Positions 45,836 through 56,509 of a stretch of 64,000 nucleotides of DNA are shown here, piece after piece. Each line of letters begins with the position of its first letter. Positions within the stretch are counted from its first letter, which is position 1. Source of the stretch: DATAEY01 sp038199035 (GTDB lineage: Bacteria > Actinomycetota > Thermoleophilia > Solirubrobacterales > Solirubrobacteraceae). The stretch is from contig JBBPZM010000023.1 in assembly GCA_038199035.1 (NCBI GenBank), positions 43,920 to 107,919 of the forward strand, read 5' to 3'. A program made the translations under genes and the position numbers. A model generated the notes under the pieces. It did not search any database. It was given only the letters and a program-made list of their open reading frames with translations, and was not told where the DNA came from.

Positions 45836-46591
45836 TCAGCGCAGGATCCGCACCGGGGTGCCCAGCGGTATCCGGTGCACCAGCCGGCGCATGACCGGGT
45901 TGAGTGCCCGCACACAGCCGTGGCTGACGGCCTGGCCGATGGTCTCGGGCGAGGGCGTGGCGTGGATGGCGAGGCGGTCGCCTCCGGTCCAGCCGGCCAG
46001 AGGCACGGTCTGGTGGCCGGTGAGCGCGAGGATGCAGCACCCGTAGGGGCCGGATGGGGTCCCGGTGGTCAGGCGGTCGCTGACCGCGTAGCGACCCAGC
46101 GGTGTGGGAGCGCTCGGACGCCCGACGGCCACGTGGACCGCCAGCACCGGTCGGGCCAAGCGCTTGACGACCATGAGCCGCCGCGCGCGCTGGATCTCGA
46201 TCTCGTAGGGCACCCGGTACAGGCTGGTGATGCGGCGAGCGTCGAGCCAGCCCACCCGGCCGTTTCGCAGCTCGGGGGCCACGACGCCCACCCATCGCCC
46301 TCGCCGGCCGACGACCGAGAACACGCGCGCCGAGCCGAACTGCGTGCGGGCCCGCACCCGGGCCAGCGGCCTGCCCCCCGGGCTCGCCCGCAGCCACGTC
46401 GCGCCGCGCAGGTAGGCGGCGACGTAGCCCCGCCCGGGCACGACCGCCGGCGGCCCGGCGACGCGGGCGGGGGCCGGCGGCGAGGCGGGAGACGTCGCCG
46501 GGCGCAGCGCGCGCTGCCCGCTCGCCTGGTCCCCGCATCCCGCGCCGGCCAGCGCCGCGACTAGCGCGGCGGCGACCCCCACGCGGCTCAC
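45836..46591 (-). CDS. L,D-transpeptidase (YkuD domain), exported
   Basis: 251 residues from GTG 46591, whose first bases overlap the parA stop (GTGA). N-terminal hydrophobic segment VSRVGVAAALVAALAGAGCG with a possible, weak lipobox. A small SH3-like region (RGYVAAYLRGATWLRASPGG) precedes the YkuD domain with the catalytic motif HATPSPETIGQAVSHGCVR (His, Gly, Cys, Arg). It would make 3-3 cross-links or attach proteins to peptidoglycan. Confidence 0.92.
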   Translation of the reverse strand: MSRVGVAAALVAALAGAGCGDQASGQRALRPATSPASPPAPARVAGPPAVVPGRGYVAAYLRGATWLRASPGGRPLARVRARTQFGSARVFSVVGRRGRWVGVVAPELRNGRVGWLDARRITSLYRVPYEIEIQRARRLMVVKRLARPVLAVHVAVGRPSAPTPLGRYAVSDRLTTGTPSGPYGCCILALTGHQTVPLAGWTGGDRLAIHATPSPETIGQAVSHGCVRALNPVMRRLVHRIPLGTPVRILR

Positions 46592-47385
46592 GCCCGGCCG
46601 CCCCCGTTGGCGCTGAGCAGCGGCGCCAGGCGCCGGCGCGCGTCGCCCAGGCCCAGGCGGCCCAGCAGCTCGTCGGCCAGGGCGACGTAGTCGGCGCCCA
46701 GGTCGGGGCGATAGTCGATGATCGAGACCGCCCGCTCGGCCGACTCGGCGTAGCCGATCGACTGGCGGATCGTCGTCTCGAAGACGCGGTCGCCAAAGCT
46801 CTGGGCCAGCGACTGCTGGGCCTCGCGCGAGTGCACCGTGCGCATGTCGGCCAGGTTGAGGACCACGCCCAGCCACTCAAGCTGGGGGTTGAGGTTGTCG
46901 CGCGCCAGCTCGATCACCTCGAGCGCCTGCTCCACGCCCTGGAGGGCGAAGTACTGCGCCTCGGCAGTGATGAGCGCCTGGTCGGCAGCCACCAGGGCGT
47001 TGATGGTGAGCAGTCCCAGGGCGGGCGGGCAGTCGACGAGGATGACGTCGTAGTCGTCGCCAACGTCGCGCAGCGCCCGCTTGAGGGTCAGCTCGCGCCC
47101 CATCTTCCCGCTGAGCGCCAGCTCGGCCTCGGCCAGCTGAAGGTTGGCCGGGATGACGTCGTCGTGGATGGCCTGCGCGGCGGAGCGCCGCCCGGCCAGC
47201 ACGTCGGAGATCGTCGGCTCGGCGTCGGGCGCCACGTCGAAGTAGTCCGACAGGTTGCCCTGGGGGTCGAGGTCGATGGCCAGGGTCCTCAGGCCCACCC
47301 GGCGGAAGACGTCGGTGAGGGTGCGCACCGCCGTCGTCTTGCCGGTGCCGCCCTTCTGGGAGAGGACCGCGATGGTGGCCGCCAT
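46588..47385 (-). CDS. ParA/Soj-type ATPase
   Basis: 265 residues. Deviant Walker A LSQKGGTGKTTAVRTL, Walker A' LAIDLDPQGNLSDYF, Walker B VILVDCPPALGLLTINAL. ParA proteins position chromosomes or protein cargo. No parB and no origin-like cluster are next to it; coupling to an L,D-transpeptidase suggests an orphan ParA with a cell-envelope or cargo role, by inference. A minus-strand TAACAT (47396-47401) ends 10 nt before ATG. Confidence 0.93.
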   Translation of the reverse strand: MAATIAVLSQKGGTGKTTAVRTLTDVFRRVGLRTLAIDLDPQGNLSDYFDVAPDAEPTISDVLAGRRSAAQAIHDDVIPANLQLAEAELALSGKMGRELTLKRALRDVGDDYDVILVDCPPALGLLTINALVAADQALITAEAQYFALQGVEQALEVIELARDNLNPQLEWLGVVLNLADMRTVHSREAQQSLAQSFGDRVFETTIRQSIGYAESAERAVSIIDYRPDLGADYVALADELLGRLGLGDARRRLAPLLSANGGGRA

Positions 47386-47473
47386 CAGGGCGCCGATGTT
47401 AGAGGGCCGCGCCGGGGGGGCGCCCCGCGCGCCGTCAGGCGGGCCGCTCGACGCGGCGCGAGGTCGTGGGGAC

Positions 47474-48049
47474 CTACGCGGGAGCGACTTGGCCGCGCGA
47501 CGGGGCCGGAACGTCGGCCTCGGTCGCGTCGATGAAGCGCAGGCTGTGGCGGCCGACGAGGATCTCGTCGCCGTCGCTGAGCGCGCTCCACTCGACGCGC
47601 TCGCCGTTGACGAACACGCCGTTGAGGCTGCGGTCGTCGAGCACCCGCACGCCGTCGGGCTGGCGGACGATCAGCGCGTGCCGGCGCGACACCGTCGGGT
47701 CGTCGAAGCGGATGTCGGCGGCGAGGCTGCGCCCGATGCGGGTCCACTCGCCGTTGAGCGGCACTACCTCCACCCGGTCGCCGGGCGACTCGTAGGCCAG
47801 GTAGCGACCGGGTCGATCGATCCCCCGCCGGGCCTCCTCGAGCCAGGCCAGGTCGTCGGCGTCGGACTCGGGCCAGGGACGGCCCTCGAAGTGCGACTCG
47901 CCGAACAGGGAGGCGCGCACGAAGCGAGTCCCTCCGCAGCCCGGGCAGGTCGGCACCTCGTCCTGACGCGAGAGGTTGACCAGGAAGTCGCACGAGTCGC
48001 AGCGAAACGAGCCGATTCCCGCCAGCGTCCCGGACTCGATTGCCTCCAA
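47474..48049 (-). CDS. Zinc-ribbon and FHA-domain protein
   Basis: 191 residues from TTG 48049 with SD GGGGGA. Residues about 15-45 hold a zinc ribbon (FRCDSCDFLVNL, TCPGCGGTRF). Residues about 95-175 are an FHA domain with TRIGRSLAADIRFDDPTVSR and RRHALI, NGVFVNGERV. FHA domains bind phosphothreonine, so a Ser/Thr kinase partner is expected elsewhere. On the minus strand TATGCT (48106-48111) may be its -10; a hairpin (48069-48087, 7-bp stem) lies in the leader. Confidence 0.88.
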   Translation of the reverse strand: MEAIESGTLAGIGSFRCDSCDFLVNLSRQDEVPTCPGCGGTRFVRASLFGESHFEGRPWPESDADDLAWLEEARRGIDRPGRYLAYESPGDRVEVVPLNGEWTRIGRSLAADIRFDDPTVSRRHALIVRQPDGVRVLDDRSLNGVFVNGERVEWSALSDGDEILVGRHSLRFIDATEADVPAPSRGQVAPA

Positions 48050-48198
48050 CGGATCCCCCCTCGCTCGTCGTTCGCTTCCCGCGAACGCGCGTCAGAGCAT
48101 ACCCCGCGAATCCAAGCCGAAAGCGTCGATGTCTCGGGGGGAACCGACCCGCAGCGGCGGGGGCAGGAAGCCGTGGCGAGCCGCCGAAACCCTCCCCC

Positions 48199-48459
48199 AT
48201 GCCGATCGCCGACCGCCCCGCGCCATCCCTCGAGCGCGAGCTCCTGCGCAAGGGAGTGGGGGCCCGCAGCGCCGCCAGCCGGCGCTGCTACGACTGCCAG
48301 CGCACCCCCCTGGTGGGCGAGCGCGTCTACCTCTACGAGGGGGGGCGGCTGGCCTGCGAGCTGTGCAAGCCGCTGCGCCGGGAGGAGCCCGCCCGCTGGG
48401 AGCTGGTCCGCGGGCCCGAGCATGGCAACGCCGTGCGGCTGCGTCGCGTGGCGGCCTGA
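48199..48459 (+). CDS. Small zinc-ribbon protein
   Basis: 86 residues from ATG 48199. CYDCQRTPLVGERVYLYEGG followed by LACELCKPLR gives a four-Cys treble-clef-like ribbon; the rest is Arg-rich. Function unknown; such proteins in this group may bind nucleic acid. Divergent from the FHA gene. Confidence 0.65.
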   Translation: MPIADRPAPSLERELLRKGVGARSAASRRCYDCQRTPLVGERVYLYEGGRLACELCKPLRREEPARWELVRGPEHGNAVRLRRVAA

Positions 48460-48540
48460 GGCCGCGGCGACCGGCACCTCTGCCCGCGGAGCCAGACCCC
48501 GGCGCGCCGCAGCCCCGGCGGCGACCTAGACTTCCGCGCC

Positions 48541-49035
48541 GTGGACCCCGTCACCGTCAGCGTCACCATCGCCCGGCCTCGCGATGACGTTTTCGAGTAC
48601 CTGGCCGACATCGCCAACCACGCAGAATTCACCGACCACTACCTGACCGACTGGCACCTCACCCGCGAGGACCCCTACGGTCGCGGCGCGGGCGCGCGCT
48701 ACCGCATCAAGGCGCCGGGCGCCCGCTTCAGCTGGGGCGACACGAGCTTTATCGAGGTCGAGCCGCCCTACCGCATAGTCGAGGCGGGTCGCAGCGGCAA
48801 GTTCAACCGCGTGCGCAACCTCGGCACCTACACGCTGAGCCCCGGCGCCGGCAACACGACGCGCGTCGAGTTCAGCCTCGAGAGCGCCCCCGCCACGCTG
48901 GCCGACCGCATCCAGGAGCGGTTGGGAGCCCGCTCCTGGCTGACGCGCCAGAACCGCAAGGCCATGCGCCGTCTTCGCGCGATCCTCGAGGACGGGGAGA
49001 TGAGGGGACAGCGCGCCACCGTGGCCGCCCGCTGA
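48541..49035 (+). CDS. SRPBCC-family (polyketide cyclase/START-like) protein
   Basis: 164 residues from GTG 48541. VSVTIARPRDDVFEYLADIA is the opening strand and helix of the SRPBCC fold, followed by strands and a final helix (WLTRQNRKAMRRLRAILEDG). Such proteins bind hydrophobic ligands; no catalytic residues can be named. TAGACT (48527-48532) ends 8 nt before GTG. Confidence 0.85.
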   Translation: MDPVTVSVTIARPRDDVFEYLADIANHAEFTDHYLTDWHLTREDPYGRGAGARYRIKAPGARFSWGDTSFIEVEPPYRIVEAGRSGKFNRVRNLGTYTLSPGAGNTTRVEFSLESAPATLADRIQERLGARSWLTRQNRKAMRRLRAILEDGEMRGQRATVAAR

Positions 49036-49063
49036 CCGAGGGCGGCGGATACACTGCCGCCCC

Positions 49064-49633
49064 GTGATGCGCCCGGCCCTGCGCACCCTACTCGTCGCCC
49101 TCGCCGGCCTGGTGCTGGCCACCGGGGCCGCGGCCTGCGGCGCGGGCGGCACCACGCGGACGCAGGCCGACACCGAGGGCCCCTACCTCGACGTCGGCCC
49201 GCTCAAGTACCAGGTCCAGATCTCGCGCCAGCTCAACCCGCGCGACATCGAGGACCGCGCCTACTTCCAGGGCCTGCCCGCCCAGGCGCGCCAGCTTCGC
49301 CCCGACGAGACGTGGTTCGGGGTCTTCGTGCGGGTCATCAACGACACCAAGACCCCCCATCGCGCGGCCGCCGACTTCTCGATCGAGGACACGCAGGGGC
49401 GGATCTTCCTGCCGGTCGCGGTGAGCGCCAACCCCTTCGCCTACCACCCGGCGCCGGTGCCGCCAGGTGGGGCGTTGCCCGCCAACGGATCGTTCGCCGA
49501 ATCCGCCGCCATCGGCGGCTCGATACTGCTGTTCAAGCTGACCCTCCCCTCGCTGGCCAACCGGCCGCTCGAGCTGCGGATCAAGAGCCCCAACGCTCCG
49601 CAGCGCGAGGGAATGGTCGACCTCGACGTCTGA
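49064..49633 (+). CDS. Predicted lipoprotein, DUF4352-like
   Basis: 189 residues from GTG 49064 (ATG 49067 is next). Signal ends GAAACG, a fair lipobox. The mature part is a beta-sandwich-like sequence with FGVFVRVINDTKTPHRAA and DFSIEDTQGRIFLPVAV, as in telokin-like DUF4352 proteins of Gram-positives. Function unknown. TACACT (49050-49055) ends 8 nt before GTG. Confidence 0.75.
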   Translation: MMRPALRTLLVALAGLVLATGAAACGAGGTTRTQADTEGPYLDVGPLKYQVQISRQLNPRDIEDRAYFQGLPAQARQLRPDETWFGVFVRVINDTKTPHRAAADFSIEDTQGRIFLPVAVSANPFAYHPAPVPPGGALPANGSFAESAAIGGSILLFKLTLPSLANRPLELRIKSPNAPQREGMVDLDV

Positions 49634-49708
49634 CTCGCCTGGCGCTCGCGACGGTCGCAGCCGCCCGGGGCGGCGCGGTCTGAGCGCCCTCCCGGCCCGG
49701 CCGCCCGC

Positions 49709-51424
49709 CTACTGAAGGACCGAGGCGATGACCTGTCGGGCCACCGGCGCGGCCGCGGCGCCGCCCGCGCCCGCGCGGAACATCACGACCCCGACCGCGA
49801 GCTGGGGGCGCCGCGCGGGGGCGAAGGCCACGAACCACGCGTCGGTGTTGCCCTCGATGTTCGCGCCGCCGGGCGCGCCGCCGAGCTCGGCGGTGCCGGT
49901 CTTGCCGGCCACCGTGATCCCCGGGATGTCAGCCGCGGTGCCCGTGCCGAACTTCACGACGCCGACCATGAGCTGGCGCAGGGTGTCGGTGATCCTCGGG
50001 GAGGTGACGCGCGTGAGCCGCGGGCGCTGGCCGTAGAGCAGGGTCGGCTCGGCGCGCAGGCCGTGGTTGCCGATCGTCGCCGCCACCGAGCCCATCTCCA
50101 GCGGGTTGGTCTGCACCTTGCCCTGGCCGATGGCGGTCGAGCCGACCGCCAGGTCGTCGCCGATCTGGTCGCCCGGCGGGATCGTGCTCTCGGCGGCGCC
50201 CCTGATGCGCGGCGGGTGGTTGAAGCCGTAGCGCTCGGCGACTTCGACCAGGCGCTGGGGCCCGACCTTCACCCCCAGCGGGGCGAAGACCGAGTTGCAC
50301 GACTCGGCGAACGACTCCTTGAACGTCCCGCCGCAGGACTCCCCGTTGGCGTTGGACAGCCTGACCCCCTCGAGCACGGCGGCGGTCTCCACGGGGAAGG
50401 TGTCGTCGAGCTTGACCTTGCCGTCCTCGAGGGCCGCGGTGGTGGTGATGAGCTTGAACGTCGACCCCGGGGGGCTGAGCCCCGAGTAGGCCACTCCGGC
50501 CACGGCCAGGACCTCCCCGGTGGCGGGGCGCAGGACGGCCACCCCCCCGTTGCCGCCGCCCAGGGCGTTGGTCGCGGCCTCTTCGATCTTGGGGCTGATC
50601 GTCGTCTTGACCGTTCTGCCGGGTCGCGCGCGCGCCCGCGCGAGAACGCGCGCGCCGGCCAGCAGCGTGCCGCCCGGCGAGCCCGCCAGCCGCGGCTGGA
50701 AGGACCGCTCGAGGCCCGACAAGCCGACCTGGGCGTCGTCGGGATAGCCGAGCGAGCGCAGCTCCTCGCGGCGCTCGTCGGGGATCGCCCCCAACTCGCC
50801 GACGACCTGGGCGGCCACCCCGCTGATCGGAGAGGCCCGCTCGGGCCCCTCGGCCAGCACCTGGCCGTCACGGGCGAGGATCGTCCCGCGCGGCGGCATC
50901 TGGGTCTGGCGGCGCAGGCGCTGGCCGGGACCGACACCGGGGAACGTCAGCGACGGCTGCCAGTCGATGCGGGCGTCTGAGCCGCTGCCGGAAAAGGGCA
51001 GCCTGACCGTCCCCGCGACGACGCCGAAGATCCGCGTGCGCACGCGCACCGGCAGCGCGACCAGGCCGTCGCTGGGGTCGTGCGCCGACCCGACCCGCAG
51101 CGATGTCGCGGTCGCGGTCGCCGCCGCCTGGCCGTAGGCCGACCTGAAGGTGTCCAGGGGCGTCGCGGCCCGGGCCCGGGGGCTGAGCAGGGCGTGCATG
51201 GCGACGAAGTCGCCGCGCTGCCACGCCCGCCCGAAGCGGTCGGCCAGCCGGCGCTCGGGGGCGACGTGCAGCGCGCCGGCGACGACGCCGGCGAGCAGGG
51301 CGATCACCGCCAGCACGGCGATCGGCGCGGCGCGGTGCATTAGCCGGTGGCGGCGGTCGCTCGGGGGGCCGCCGCCAAGCCGCGACGACCCCGACTCGGG
51401 CGGGAGTGTGCGGCTTGCGTTCAT
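49709..51424 (-). CDS. Penicillin-binding protein with MecA_N-like domain
   Basis: 571 residues. One N-terminal membrane helix (APIAVLAVIALLAGVVAGAL), an NTF2/MecA_N-like domain (about 60-165), a dimerisation region and a transpeptidase domain with SxxK in PPGSTFKLITTTA, SxN in FAESCNSVFAPLG and KTGTAELGG. It is a class B-type cross-linking enzyme. MecA_N-containing PBPs include low-affinity beta-lactam-resistant forms, but resistance cannot be read from sequence. TACGCT (minus strand, 51434-51439) ends 9 nt before ATG. Confidence 0.93.
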   Translation of the reverse strand: MNASRTLPPESGSSRLGGGPPSDRRHRLMHRAAPIAVLAVIALLAGVVAGALHVAPERRLADRFGRAWQRGDFVAMHALLSPRARAATPLDTFRSAYGQAAATATATSLRVGSAHDPSDGLVALPVRVRTRIFGVVAGTVRLPFSGSGSDARIDWQPSLTFPGVGPGQRLRRQTQMPPRGTILARDGQVLAEGPERASPISGVAAQVVGELGAIPDERREELRSLGYPDDAQVGLSGLERSFQPRLAGSPGGTLLAGARVLARARARPGRTVKTTISPKIEEAATNALGGGNGGVAVLRPATGEVLAVAGVAYSGLSPPGSTFKLITTTAALEDGKVKLDDTFPVETAAVLEGVRLSNANGESCGGTFKESFAESCNSVFAPLGVKVGPQRLVEVAERYGFNHPPRIRGAAESTIPPGDQIGDDLAVGSTAIGQGKVQTNPLEMGSVAATIGNHGLRAEPTLLYGQRPRLTRVTSPRITDTLRQLMVGVVKFGTGTAADIPGITVAGKTGTAELGGAPGGANIEGNTDAWFVAFAPARRPQLAVGVVMFRAGAGGAAAAPVARQVIASVLQ

Positions 51425-51553
51425 GTCGCGGGCAGCGTAGTTGATGCCAGAAGCAACGAGCGAGGGGCCCAGCGGGTGTTTTCACGCTCGCCGCCCGGAT
51501 CCTGCAAAGGCGGCGCGTGGCCGGGGCTGAGCGCCGCTACGCTGGCCCGGGCC

Positions 51554-52702
51554 GTGACCGGGATCGACTGGATCATCGTCGGCTTCGTCGTGCTCCTGGC
51601 CCTGTACGGCTACACCCAGGGCTTCCTCGTCGGAGCCCTGTCCCTGGCGGGCTTCGCGGCGGGGGCGGTGATCGGCACGAGGCTGGGCCCGCACCTGCTT
51701 CCCGGCGGCGCGGCCTCCCCCTACGCCCCCCTGTTTGGCCTGCTCGGGGCGCTGGTGGCCGGCGGCGTGCTCGCGCTGGGGCTGGAGGGGGTGGCCCTCT
51801 CGCTGCGCTCGCGGGTGCGGGCCCCGGGCTTCGCGGTGCTCGACGGGCTGCTGGGAGCTCTCCTGACCGCGGCGGTCGCCCTGGGGATCTGCTGGATCGC
51901 CGGCGCGGTGGCGCTCCAGACGCCGGGGGCGCGCCAGCTGCGCGGCGAGATCCAGCGCTCGGTCGTGCTGCGCAAGCTCAACGCTGCGCTGCCGCCGTCG
52001 GGCGGGGTCCTGCACGCGCTCGCCCGCTTCGATCCCTTCCCCCGCATTCGCGGCCCGCGCCCGCAGCTGGCGCCTCCGAGCTCCGCGCTGGCCCGCGACC
52101 CGCAGGTGCGCGCCGCGGCCGCCGGCGTGGTGCGGGTGCTGGGCGACGCCTGCGGGCTGGGCGTCCAGGGCTCGGGTTGGATCGCCGGGCCCGGGGTGGT
52201 GGTCACCAACGCCCACGTGGTGGCCGGCGAGGACGACACGACGGTCCAGCTCGACGGCGACGGTGCGCGCCTCGACGCCCAGGCCGTCTACTTCGACGCG
52301 CACGACGACGTGGCCGTCCTGCGCGTCGCCGGCCTCGACCGCAGTCCCCTGCCGATCGCCTCGAGCCCCTCGGCGGGCACCGCCGGCGCGGTCCTGGGCT
52401 TCCCCCAGAACGGGCCCTTCGACGTCGAGCCCGCGCGTCTGGGAGCCACGCAGACGGCGATCAGCCAGGACGCCTACGGACGCGGGCCGATCTCGCGACG
52501 CATCACGGTGCTGCGGGGGCTGGTGCGGCCCGGCAACTCGGGCGGCCCGATGGTCGACGGCGACGGCCGCGTGCTGACCACGATCTTCGCCGCCAGCGTG
52601 GGAGGCAGGGTCCGCGGCGCCTACGGAGTGCCCAACGCGCTCGTGCGCCGGGCCCTGCGCGGCGCGTCGGGACCGGTGGACACGGGCCCGTGCGCGCCCT
52701 GA
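51554..52702 (+). CDS. MarP-like membrane serine protease (CvpA plus trypsin domain)
   Basis: 382 residues from GTG 51554. Four membrane helices of the CvpA domain (WIIVGFVVLLALYGYTQGFL, and on to about 125), then a trypsin-like periplasmic domain with His in VVTNAHVVAGED, Asp in AHDDVAVLRVAG and Ser in VRPGNSGGPMVDG. Cysteines near LGDACGLGVQ and the C-terminus may form the redox-controlled disulfide known for mycobacterial MarP. That protein supports acid and oxidative stress tolerance. TACGCT (51538-51543) ends 10 nt before GTG. A 69-codon upstream extension is rejected. Confidence 0.92.
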   Translation: MTGIDWIIVGFVVLLALYGYTQGFLVGALSLAGFAAGAVIGTRLGPHLLPGGAASPYAPLFGLLGALVAGGVLALGLEGVALSLRSRVRAPGFAVLDGLLGALLTAAVALGICWIAGAVALQTPGARQLRGEIQRSVVLRKLNAALPPSGGVLHALARFDPFPRIRGPRPQLAPPSSALARDPQVRAAAAGVVRVLGDACGLGVQGSGWIAGPGVVVTNAHVVAGEDDTTVQLDGDGARLDAQAVYFDAHDDVAVLRVAGLDRSPLPIASSPSAGTAGAVLGFPQNGPFDVEPARLGATQTAISQDAYGRGPISRRITVLRGLVRPGNSGGPMVDGDGRVLTTIFAASVGGRVRGAYGVPNALVRRALRGASGPVDTGPCAP

Positions 52703-52751
52703 GGGCCGGTCGGGAGCACGCCCGCCCGATCGACCCGCGACGAAGGCGCCA

Positions 52752-54077
52752 TCACACCCGCGCGGCGTAGAGTCGCCACTGGCCCGGCACCCCCTTGAGG
52801 TCGTGCTCGCCGCGCTCGCTGAACTCGATGCCCGAGCCGACCACGAGGTCCTTGACCGTGCTGGAGACCAGGACCTCCCCGGCGCTGGCGGTGGCCCCCA
52901 CCCGCGCGCCGATGTGCACCGCCATCCCCGCCACGTCGCTGCCGCGGACCTCGCACTCGCCGGTGTGCAGTCCCGCGCGGATCTCGATCCCCAGCGCCCT
53001 CACGGCCTCCGAGATCTCGCTTGCGCAGCGCACCGCCCGGGCCGGTCCGTCGAAGGTGGCCAGGAAGCCGTCGCCGGTCGACTTGACCTCCCGCCCGCGA
53101 TGGCGCCCGAGATGGCGGCGAACGAGATCGTCGTGGCGCTCGAGCAGGTCTCGCCAGCGCGAGTCCCCGAGCGCGGCGGCGTGCCCGGTGGAGTCACAGA
53201 TGTCGGTGAAGAGGACGGTGGCCAGGATGCGGTCGGGCGGGCGCTCGTGGCGCGTGCCGGTGAGGAACTCCTCGATCTCGTCGATCACCGCGCGCGTGTC
53301 GCCGGTGCCGATGAAGTTCTCGTCGCCGGGCAGCATCACGAGCTTGGCGCCCGGGATGCGGCTGGCCAGGTACTGCGAGTGGCGCGGGTCGATCAGCGGG
53401 TCGTGCTCGCGGTGCATCACCAGCGTCGGGACGCGGATGCTCGAGAGCACGCCGCGCACGTCGGTCTCGCCCATGGCCTCCAGGGCGCGACGGGCGGCGC
53501 CGGGGGCGCCGGCGAGCCGCTGGAGCCGCGCGAACCAGGCGTGGAAGTCGGGGTCGCCGGCCATGCTGGGCGCCATGGCCGAAATGCCGGTCTCCTGGCC
53601 CCAGGCGTCGAGCATCTCGTCGAGCATGGCGGCGCGCTGCTCGCGGGTCTGCGCCCAGGGGACGTCGTCGGACCGCAGGACGCGGGCCGAGGCGGCATAG
53701 AGGACCAGCCCGGAGACCCGCTCGGGATGGGTGGCGGCGAACAGCGCCGCCATCGCCCCGCCATCGAGCTGGGCGAACAGGGCCGCGCGCTGGGAGCCGG
53801 CGGCATCCATTACGGCCACGACGTCGTCCATCTGCTCCTCGAGGGTCGGCGGCTCGGGCGCAGCGTCCGACAGGCCCGAGCCCCGGCGGTCGAACATGAT
53901 CAGCCGCGCGATCGAGCCGAGCCGGACGAACAGCGACGCCGTCTTGCGATCCCACAGGTGCTCGAGCTGGTTGATCCAGGTGGGCACGTAGAGCAGGTCG
54001 CGCTGGCCCTCTCCCGTGGCCGACCAGGCGATGTGGAAGTCGCCGCTGCGCACGTACCTGGTCGGCCCTGGCTCCAT
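52752..54077 (-). CDS. Alpha/beta-hydrolase-like domain fused to class III nucleotide cyclase
   Basis: 441 residues. Residues 1-265 have the alpha/beta hydrolase fold (LLYVPTWINQLEHLW, MFDRRGSGLSDAAPEP, and a hydrolase-like helix), but the nucleophile elbow reads FAQLDGGAMAAL with Asp where Ser is usual. Residues about 275-441 are a class III cyclase with metal Asp in LFTDICDSTGHAA and in VKSTGDGFLATFDG, and IEIRAGLHTGECE. It could make cAMP with the first domain as a sensor. Similar fusions are common in actinobacteria. TAGCGT (minus, 54087-54092) ends 9 nt before ATG. Confidence 0.9.
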   Translation of the reverse strand: MEPGPTRYVRSGDFHIAWSATGEGQRDLLYVPTWINQLEHLWDRKTASLFVRLGSIARLIMFDRRGSGLSDAAPEPPTLEEQMDDVVAVMDAAGSQRAALFAQLDGGAMAALFAATHPERVSGLVLYAASARVLRSDDVPWAQTREQRAAMLDEMLDAWGQETGISAMAPSMAGDPDFHAWFARLQRLAGAPGAARRALEAMGETDVRGVLSSIRVPTLVMHREHDPLIDPRHSQYLASRIPGAKLVMLPGDENFIGTGDTRAVIDEIEEFLTGTRHERPPDRILATVLFTDICDSTGHAAALGDSRWRDLLERHDDLVRRHLGRHRGREVKSTGDGFLATFDGPARAVRCASEISEAVRALGIEIRAGLHTGECEVRGSDVAGMAVHIGARVGATASAGEVLVSSTVKDLVVGSGIEFSERGEHDLKGVPGQWRLYAARV

Positions 54078-54166
54078 CGCGCAGGCACGCTACCGCGCCG
54101 GAGACGGCCGCCGAGTGCGGTTCGTCCTCGGCATGGGCACTTGACCCCCCGCGCTACCCTCGCGGC

Positions 54167-56485
<2,319 letters not shown>

Positions 56486-56509
56486 CCGGCGCGCGTCCCC
56501 AGGGCACCA

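Noticed and set aside
51347..51553. A 69-codon N-terminal extension of the MarP-like protease
   Set aside because: It overlaps the PBP start and promoter on the other strand, has no homologue-like features, and the GTG at 51554 starts directly at the first membrane helix with a -10 box 10 nt upstream.
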